This document shows, one piece after another, positions 53,086 through 59,070 of a DNA stretch of 59,070 nt. The DNA comes from Terriglobia bacterium (GTDB taxonomy: Bacteria; Acidobacteriota; Vicinamibacteria; Vicinamibacterales; CAVVIG01), in contig JAIQFX010000067.1 of NCBI GenBank assembly GCA_020073005.1, forward strand, positions 1 through 59,070, read 5' to 3'. The notes beneath the pieces were generated by a model, which saw nothing but the letters and a program-made list of their open reading frames with translations, was not told where the DNA came from and did not search any database. A program made the translations under genes and the position numbers. How positions within the stretch are numbered: position 1 is the first letter of the stretch; each line of letters begins with the position of its first letter.

Positions 53086-54755
53086 ACGGGACTCTCCGCG
53101 GTGATTTCTTCAAGGTTGGGTCTGGCCGCGATCGGCATGCGCCACCCCGTGCCGAAGGCGCGGTCGGTGACTTTCAGCCCGGGCGCGGCCTGCTTGCGTT
53201 TGAATTCGGCGAGGCGGACGAGACGCAGCACGCGCCGCACGGTCGCCGCGTCGAAGCCGGCCGCGACGATCTCGCTCGCCGGCTGGTGCTGCTCGATGTG
53301 GCGCTGCAGGATGTCGTCGAGCACGTCGTAGGGCGGCAGCGAATCCTGATCGGTCTGATTCGGCCGCAGTTCCGCCGACGGCGCCTTGGTCAGCGTCGGC
53401 TCCGGAATGATCGCGCGGCCCTTCGACTCGTTCAGCCACCGCGACACGCGGTACACCATCGTCTTCGGGACGTCCGCGATCACGGCGAGGCCGCCCGACA
53501 TGTCGCCATAGAGCGTGCAGTAGCCGACCGAGAGTTCCGACTTGTTGCCGGTCGTCAGCAGCAGCGCGCCGCGCTTGTTCGACAGCGCCATCAGCAGATT
53601 GCCGCGCACTCGGGCCTGGATGTTCTCTTCCGTGACGTCGCGGGCGCTGTTCTTGAACGCGGGCGCCAGCGTCTGTTCCATCACGCGCATCGCCGGCTCG
53701 ATCGGCAGCGTGATCGTCTCGATGCCGAGATTTTTCGCCAACGCGAGCGCATCGTCGAGGCTGCCCTGGCTCGAATACGGCGACGGCATCAGCACGCCGA
53801 GCACGCGGCCGGCGCCGAACGCGTCGACGGCGATCGCCGCGGTCAGCGCGGAATCGACGCCGCCCGACAGGCCGAGCACGGCGCTCGTGAAGCCGCACTT
53901 GCGCGCGTAGTCGCGCGTGCCGAGCACGAGCGCGCGCCAGATCTCCGACTCCGGCTGCACGTCGGACGGCGCCGCGATCGGCGCGCCGTGATCGAGATCG
54001 CACACGACAACGTCCGCGTCGAAGGAGCGGCCGCGGGCGATTGGCGCGCCGTCGGCGTTGAAGCCGCAGCTCCGGCCGTCGAAGACGAGATCGTCGTTGC
54101 CGCCGAACTGGTTCGCGTAGACGACCGGCACGCGATGGCGCCGCGCCATGCTGCTCAGCATCTCTTCGCGCCGCATGTGCTTGCCGACCGAGAACGGCGA
54201 CGCGGAGAGATTCACGATCGCCTGCGCGCCGGCGCGGACGAGCTCCTCGATCGGATCGTGGTGATAGCGGCGGCGCTTCCAGAAGTCGCGATCGTTCCAG
54301 ACGTCCTCGCAGATGCTGACGCCGATCCTTCGTCCGGCGATCTCGAGGATCTGCGGACCGCGGTACGGCTCGAAGTAGCGATCCTCGTCGAAGACGTCGT
54401 ACGTCGGCAGCAGCGCTTTGCGGAACCGCTGGTCGGCCCGGCCACCGCGCAGCAGCACCGCCGAGTTGAAGAGCGGCCGGCCCTCGTCCGACGGATTCGG
54501 CTCGGGCAGGCCGACCAGGACCGGCGGCAGTCCGGCCACGTCCCGGGCGAGCTGGCCGAGCGCGTCCCAACTCCGCCGGACGAAGCCGGCGCTGAGCAGC
54601 AGATCGCGCGGCAGATATCCGACGAGCGCGAGCTCGGGCGTCACGGCGAGATCCGCGCCCTGTCGTCCGGCCTCCGCCGCGGCATCGGCAATCAGCCGCG
54701 CGTTGCCGGCGAGGTCGCCGACGATCGGGTTGATTTGCAGCAGCGCGATCTTCAT
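53082..54755 (-). CDS. nadE: Glutamine-dependent NAD+ synthase
   Basis: 557 residues from ATG at 54755. N-terminal nitrilase-type glutaminase has Glu41 (TPELALVGY), Lys113 (FRKALLP) and Cys149 (SICEDVWND); C-terminal synthetase has the ATP loop LGLSGGVDSALTA near 295-305 and TTGNKSELSVGYCTLYGDMSGG. Housekeeping enzyme, full length, embedded in the glycan operon with 4-nt overlap to the epimerase. It may supply NAD for the several dehydrogenases here, which is inference. Confidence 0.96.
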   Translation of the reverse strand: MKIALLQINPIVGDLAGNARLIADAAAEAGRQGADLAVTPELALVGYLPRDLLLSAGFVRRSWDALGQLARDVAGLPPVLVGLPEPNPSDEGRPLFNSAVLLRGGRADQRFRKALLPTYDVFDEDRYFEPYRGPQILEIAGRRIGVSICEDVWNDRDFWKRRRYHHDPIEELVRAGAQAIVNLSASPFSVGKHMRREEMLSSMARRHRVPVVYANQFGGNDDLVFDGRSCGFNADGAPIARGRSFDADVVVCDLDHGAPIAAPSDVQPESEIWRALVLGTRDYARKCGFTSAVLGLSGGVDSALTAAIAVDAFGAGRVLGVLMPSPYSSQGSLDDALALAKNLGIETITLPIEPAMRVMEQTLAPAFKNSARDVTEENIQARVRGNLLMALSNKRGALLLTTGNKSELSVGYCTLYGDMSGGLAVIADVPKTMVYRVSRWLNESKGRAIIPEPTLTKAPSAELRPNQTDQDSLPPYDVLDDILQRHIEQHQPASEIVAAGFDAATVRRVLRLVRLAEFKRKQAAPGLKVTDRAFGTGWRMPIAARPNLEEITAESPV

Positions 54756-54767
54756 GAGCGGGTCAAA

Positions 54768-55835
54768 TCAGTGGACCGTCGAGGCGGGCGACGCGGGCGT
54801 CCGCGCCGCGCGCGCGCCGAGCAGCTGGCCGAGGACGACCTCGAGCTGGCGCTCGTAGCGCCCGGGCTGGCCGTGCACCGATCCGATGTGGAACGCGAAC
54901 GGCCGTCCTTGCCACATGAACTCTTCCCAGCCGAGCGCCGCGACATCCGGCGCGCCCGTCTGCGCAAACCCGATTGGCGTGCAATAGCCCGGTTGTTTCG
55001 GCACGGGCGACCAGGCCGCAGGCGTCAGGTTGTGAATCGTCCGCTTGAGGCTGCCAGGCGGGATCGTGTCGTTCACGTCCCACACGGGTTGCACGCATTC
55101 GAACTTCACGCGATCGCCGCGGCCGAACGTCTCCTTGATCCGCCAGCCGTTTGTTTTCCATTGCTCCGTCAGGAGCGCGCGAAACACGTGGCCCGCCTTC
55201 GGGATGCGGGTCAACGCGCGACGCAGCCGGTAGGTGAGGCTGCCCGGCAGGCGCCACACGTCGGGCACGAAGCACAGGTCGCGCGGCGACACGCGCGCGA
55301 GATCGACGAACATGCACACCATGTACGGGAAGTACCGGTACGAGTTGTGGCGCCGCGGATTGATCGGCGTGCCGAAGAATCCGAGCTGATGCTCCTCCAT
55401 GTACTGTGGCACGCGGCGAATCCAGTCGGGCCTGACGATGAAGCAGTCGGGATCCTGAATCAGCACGAACCGTGTGCGGACGCGCGAGAGCAGCTCGCTG
55501 ATGCCAAGCGCGTGCTCGTAGCCCATGTCCACGTCGCGGCCCTGCGGGCGGACGACCGTGAATCGCGGATCGGTCAAATCGATCGCCTCGCGCAGTTCCA
55601 CGTTGTTGTCGAACAGGAGCCAGCGCGGGCGTTCGGCGCCGGAATTGAGCCGTCGCATCAGCAGGTCGTTGCGGTCGAGGCAGACCTTCGCGCGGAAGGC
55701 GACGCTGCAGATCGTCAGCCCCGCTGCAGTCGGATCGCAACGCTCCGGCAGAGCGGCGCGGATGCTCTCCCACCGAGCCATCGCCCGCTGGTGCTGTTCG
55801 TGCTGACGCGTCAGCTTCTCGACAGCGTGCCACAT
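54768..55835 (-). CDS. Putative GT-A-like glycosyltransferase
   Basis: 355 residues from ATG at 55835, overlapping the RmlD-like gene by 25 nt (an ATG inside at MARWES is an alternative). The middle reads LLFDNNVEL, then LGISELLSRV and FVLIQDPDCFIVRPDW with a DPD metal-like motif, followed by YFPYMVCMFVDL. This order suits a GT2-like GT-A fold acting as nucleotide-sugar transferase. No close family recognised. C-terminus has Arg-rich tail. Confidence 0.65.
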   Translation of the reverse strand: MWHAVEKLTRQHEQHQRAMARWESIRAALPERCDPTAAGLTICSVAFRAKVCLDRNDLLMRRLNSGAERPRWLLFDNNVELREAIDLTDPRFTVVRPQGRDVDMGYEHALGISELLSRVRTRFVLIQDPDCFIVRPDWIRRVPQYMEEHQLGFFGTPINPRRHNSYRYFPYMVCMFVDLARVSPRDLCFVPDVWRLPGSLTYRLRRALTRIPKAGHVFRALLTEQWKTNGWRIKETFGRGDRVKFECVQPVWDVNDTIPPGSLKRTIHNLTPAAWSPVPKQPGYCTPIGFAQTGAPDVAALGWEEFMWQGRPFAFHIGSVHGQPGRYERQLEVVLGQLLGARAARTPASPASTVH

Positions 55836-56683
55836 CGTCCAACTGGCCCAGGGTGTCGAACGGATCCCAGCGTCGCAAGAGAATCGGCCAATGTCGGGCG
55901 GCGCCGCCCGATCGCAGCGAAGAATCTGGACGCGTCCAGCGTGCGGTCCACGCGGCCGCGCATGACGGGCACCACCGTCACGTGGAGATCGAGTTGCCGC
56001 GCAGCGGCGGTCAACAGCTCGTACTTGGTGATCGCGTCGCCACCGACGTGATACACGCCTTCCAGCGATCTGCCGGCTGCCATCGCGTCGGCGACTAAAT
56101 CGGCGAGCAGGACGACCGACACGCCGGTGAACCGGTAATCCGCAAAGCCTTCCACCTGCGGTCCGCGGTGCGACGCGAGCCATTCGATCAGGCCGCGGCC
56201 GCCCGGATTGCGGCCGAAGAAGCTCGTGCGGATCGTCAGGTGCGGTGCGCCGAGCTCGCCGGCGAGCTTCGATCGCCCGTACGCATCAGCAGGATCCGTG
56301 GCGTCCGTCTCGCGATAGGCGCCGCGGGCGCCGGAAAACACGGCGTCAGTGCTGACGTGCACGACGCGAGCCCGATGCGCCACCGCTCCCGCGGCCAGAC
56401 GGCGCGGAAACTCTCCATTGATCGCATCGAGCTCCGCATCGGTCGCCGCGCCGGCGCCAAGTCCGATCGCATTGACCACGACGTCCGGCCGCGCCTCGTC
56501 GAGCACGCGATCGATCGTCCGCGGGTCGGCGGCGTCGACGCTGGTGCTCAGCCAGGCCAGCGCCAGACCGGGCGGCACCTCGCCCGAGCGCGGCCGCGGA
56601 GCACAGACCGTCATCGCGCGGGACAGGCGGTCCGCGAGGTGGCGGCCCAGAAAGCCGGTCGCGCCGAGGAGAAGAACGGTCAT
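55811..56683 (-). CDS. RmlD-like dTDP-4-dehydrorhamnose reductase family protein
   Basis: 290 residues from ATG at 56683. LLLGATGFLGRHL at 4-16 binds cofactor; VHVSTDAVFSG and YGRSKLAGE carry the catalytic residues; the substrate part has RTSFFG and GVYHVGG. Shorter loop set than typical and without neighbouring rmlA/B/C, so substrate may be another 4-keto sugar. The last 20 residues or so (SVRHPGPVGRC) extend past the usual end and overlap the next gene. Confidence 0.82.
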   Translation of the reverse strand: MTVLLLGATGFLGRHLADRLSRAMTVCAPRPRSGEVPPGLALAWLSTSVDAADPRTIDRVLDEARPDVVVNAIGLGAGAATDAELDAINGEFPRRLAAGAVAHRARVVHVSTDAVFSGARGAYRETDATDPADAYGRSKLAGELGAPHLTIRTSFFGRNPGGRGLIEWLASHRGPQVEGFADYRFTGVSVVLLADLVADAMAAGRSLEGVYHVGGDAITKYELLTAAARQLDLHVTVVPVMRGRVDRTLDASRFFAAIGRRRPTLADSLATLGSVRHPGPVGRCGTLSRS

Positions 56684-56684
56684 T

Positions 56685-57209
56685 TCAAATCGTGAGGCGG
56701 TGTTTGAGGACGGCGAGCATCACAGCCGCGAAGTTCAGCGCGTGACAGCAGCGGTGATCGGCGAACGTCGCGACGAACTCATCGTGCGTCACCCGGAGCA
56801 GCTCGATGCCGTCTTCCAGCGGCTGCGCCGGAGCCATCGGCCGCACGCCGTCTGCGAAGTAGCACCACATGCGGTTGCCGAGGCGGCCGACATCGGGCAC
56901 CAGCGAACCGAGCAGCTCGACCTCTCCCGCCTCGTGGCCGGTTTCCTCGACGAGCTCGCGCCGCACGCACGCTTCGGGCGTTTCGTCCGCGTCGATCATT
57001 CCGCTCGGCAGCTCGACGGTGTAGTCCTCGATGACGGGCCGATACTGCTTCACGAGCAGAAAGTGCCCGCCGGCGTCCCGGGCAATCACCGTCACGTAGT
57101 CGAACGGCTGGACCGTGTAGTGCGGCGACGGATCGCCGTCGACCTGCTTGGCCACGACGTCGAACCAGGGCGTCGAAAACGCGACCTGCCGGTCAGTGAT
57201 GCGCGGCAT
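56685..57209 (-). CDS. NUDIX hydrolase
   Basis: 174 residues from ATG at 57209 (17-nt overlap with upstream gene). The Nudix box GMIDADETPEACVRRELVEETG is complete (GX5EX7REUXEEXG). Fold and length resemble ADP-sugar/GDP-mannose pyrophosphatases (YQYRP-like LVKQYRPV precedes the box). It could hydrolyse nucleotide sugars or NAD(H); beside NadE and a GDP-mannose epimerase both are plausible. Not determinable from sequence. Confidence 0.9.
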   Translation of the reverse strand: MPRITDRQVAFSTPWFDVVAKQVDGDPSPHYTVQPFDYVTVIARDAGGHFLLVKQYRPVIEDYTVELPSGMIDADETPEACVRRELVEETGHEAGEVELLGSLVPDVGRLGNRMWCYFADGVRPMAPAQPLEDGIELLRVTHDEFVATFADHRCCHALNFAAVMLAVLKHRLTI

Positions 57210-58843
57210 TCCGCTCCACCAGCGCCGCGGCGGCGACACCGGACATCGCAAACAGATAGCCGAACGCCGGCGTCGTCTTCCGGTGCTCGATGTAGAACAC
57301 GAGGCTGAACACGATGATGAAGATCGTCGGCGCCAGGCCGATCCACGCGCCGGCGGCGCTCGAGCGCTGGAGTGTGAGCAGGACGAGGCCGAAGCACGCC
57401 GCGGGCCAGATGAGCAGCACGGCGACGTTGAGCGCTTGGAGTGAGACGGCGAGCGCGGATTCGATCGCGGTATGCGCGATCAGCGGCTTGTCCGCCGGAA
57501 GTCGTGAGACGTACACGAGGCCGGGCAGCTGCATCGCGACGAGCCGCATCATGTGCGCGGGGAATTGCGGCGAGCGAAACACCTGGCTGACGAGGTAGTC
57601 ACGCGTGAACGTTTCACGCACCGCCGGGGTGCACGGACTCGGACAGTTCGCGCGCACCCAGTTCCAGTACGCGATGTCGTTGTCGCCGATCGCGAGGCCC
57701 CACGGATTCGGCGCGCTGCCGAGCGTTTCCCAGACGAACTGCCAGACCGTCTGGCGCGTGAATGCGAGCTGGCCGTTTGCGGAGCGCCCATGGCAGCAGC
57801 AACGCGACGACCGCCACCTGCGCCGCCACGAAATACGGCACCAGCGCCCGCGCGGGCTTCCAGACAACGCCGGCGAGCGCCGTCCAGCCCGCCAGCACGG
57901 CCGGAAGCACGAAGCTGAAGCTGTTCATCGCCGCGCCGGCCGCGCTGCCGACCGTGACGCAGACGACGCCGGTCACGACTGATTCGCCGTGCTGATGCGC
58001 ATCCCACGCGCGGACCGCGCCGTAGGCCACGAGAATCGCCCAGAAGCTGTCGGTCGCGGCCGCCACAGTCTGAACGACCAAATAGGCGTGCGCCGGCGAG
58101 AGCGCGTAGGCGAACGCGCCGATGACGCCCGCCAGCGACGACCAGAGTCGCCGTCCGATGCCGAAGATGCACAGACACGCGAGCGCGTCGAGCGCCGCCT
58201 GCATCCACTGCGAGTAGATGAAACGCTGCCCGCGCCCCAGGGCAAACGACGTCGCGAGCCACAGCGAATAGCCCGGCGTGTGCGCGAACTGCGCGAATGG
58301 CGCGAGCGCTCCCGGCCGGGAGTCGTCCACGGGCAGAAAGTCCTGCGGATCGACCATCGCGCCGCGCGCGACGATGGCGCGATCCATCGTCATCACATGG
58401 TCCCAGTTCAGCACCCAGCCGCGGCCCTGCAGGAGATTGCGCGCCATCTCGGCATCCCACAGCGCCATGCCCATCGCGATCTGATTCGACGGCCAGTACA
58501 CGCCCGCCATCACCAAGCGGAACGCCAGCGCCAGCGCGACGGCGCCGGCGAGCTGCCAGCGGCGCGAAGGCGTCACCGGGTCAGCCCCGCGAACCGGTCG
58601 CGTCGCTGCGCGGGCGAGTACCTTCGCGATCGCGCGCGGGACGGCGGGAATCAGGCCCGCGACGATCCCCAGCACGCCGAGCGCCAGCACCTGGCGCTGC
58701 GCGGGCCCCATGCCGCCCGCGCGGCGCGTCAGGACGCTCGACGCCAGCACGAGGGCGACGAGCGCCGACCCGCCGACGAAGATCGCGGCGCGGATACGCG
58801 GCTGAAAACGCGCGGCGAGATCGCGCGCAATCTCGTCGCTCAT
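57193..58843 (-). pseudogene. Polytopic GT39-like membrane protein, single-base frameshift
   Basis: Reads from ATG at 58843 through about ten hydrophobic segments, with WDAEMARNLLQGRGWVLNWD and FAQFAHTPGYSLWLAT, as in ArnT/PMT-like GT-C enzymes with an acidic first loop. The frame ends in noise after LLPWALRK; the match resumes one frame over with NGQLAFTRQTVWQFVWETLGS and continues to HH near 57193. The switch is at TTT, 57776-57778; 1651 nt from start to stop is one more than a codon multiple, so one extra base is present. If corrected the protein is about 549 aa. Real mutation or assembly error cannot be told apart. Confidence 0.75.
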
Positions 58844-59070
58844 GCCGTCGCCTCCCATTTCAGCATCGGGCGCAGGACGCCGGGATAGGCGTTCGTCGAT
58901 CGGCCGCGCACCGATCCGCCTTCGAGCGGGTCGTGCACGGAGATGGAAATCACGCCGTTCTCTTCGATGACGCCCGTCGGCGGCGTCCTGAATCCCCAGA
59001 GCGCGACGTCGATGCTGAACGTACCTTCGGCGAGGAAGTTGCCGGGGATCCAGCACGTCGCCACCTGCGT
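58840..59070 (-). CDS. wzt: Wzt-type polysaccharide ABC exporter, C-terminal end
   Basis: Only the last 76 residues are in the window. They read CWIPGNFLAEGTFSIDVAL, then ISISVHDPLEGGSVRGR and NAYPGVLRPMLKWE, which is the end of the C-terminal glycan-binding domain of Wzt/TagH-like ATPases. The ATPase part lies outside. 4-nt overlap with the next gene. It implies export by an ABC transporter rather than Wzy/Wzx. Short piece, so the call rests on this domain alone. Confidence 0.75.
   Translation of the reverse strand, partial: TQVATCWIPGNFLAEGTFSIDVALWGFRTPPTGVIEENGVISISVHDPLEGGSVRGRSTNAYPGVLRPMLKWEATA

Noticed and set aside
53286-56051. A 921-codon open frame on the plus strand, and similar long plus frames (967-3012, 5409-8192, 42162-43868)
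   Set aside because: They lie antisense to well-recognised genes, are dominated by Arg, His, Val and Asp, and show no domain. High third-position GC keeps antisense frames open.

Overview
All 59 kb reads as one long surface-glycan biosynthesis operon. I count 55 genes, every one on the minus strand, so transcription runs from high to low coordinates. The largest gap between genes is about 40 bases, and 32 of 54 junctions overlap, most by the 4-nt ATGA/GTGA or 1-nt TGATG arrangement. I see no rRNA, tRNA, CRISPR array, transposase, integrase or convincing promoter or terminator, and no stretch above 300 bases without a gene. GC is very high, GTG starts are common, and antisense frames are open for long distances as a by-product. 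The gene content and style fit a soil-type, high-GC Gram-negative such as an Acidobacteriota (Vicinamibacteria-like) genome or MAG; that placement is inference only.

Layout in transcription order. (1) 59.1-52.1 kb: the C-terminal end of a Wzt-type polysaccharide ABC-exporter ATPase, a frameshifted membrane GT39-like protein, a NUDIX hydrolase, an RmlD-like reductase, a GT-A-like transferase, glutamine-dependent NAD synthase and a close relative of plant GDP-mannose 3,5-epimerase. (2) 52.1-42.2 kb: a nucleotide-sugar dehydrogenase, a glycosyltransferase made of two tandem copies, then NeuB-type synthase, HAD phosphatase, SDR, aldehyde dehydrogenase, CMP-sugar synthetase and transketolase, which together look like a route to a CMP-activated ulosonic acid. 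(3) 42.2-30.5 kb: KpsS-like protein, GT4, GT87-like protein, then a WbpB/WbpD/WbpE-like set for N-acetylated amino sugars, with GNAT, dolichol-phosphate-mannose-synthase-like GT2 and FemAB-like proteins. (4) 30.5-8.2 kb: the unusual block. It has two related membrane-anchored SGNH proteins, four related polytopic GT-C-like proteins, six copies of a DUF4330/TIG-like anchored protein (one fused to its polytopic partner), a carbamoyltransferase/SGNH/SxtJ/DUF5989 set, GT2, GT4, two methyltransferases and a probably inactive transglutaminase-like protein. (5) 8.2-0 kb: DegT aminotransferases, an epimerase, Gfo/Idh oxidoreductase, GT2, a second NeuB, a GT-B-like protein and a radical SAM/SPASM protein cut by the window edge.

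Together the genes can make several activated sugars (a CMP-ulosonic acid, amino sugars, a GDP-hexose epimer, a uronic acid and a deoxy sugar), assemble them, decorate them (carbamoyl, methyl, acyl) and export them by an ABC transporter. The best candidate for an undescribed system is the repeated GT-C-like plus DUF4330/TIG pairing at 11.1-28.2 kb, where one natural fusion supports a physical partnership.
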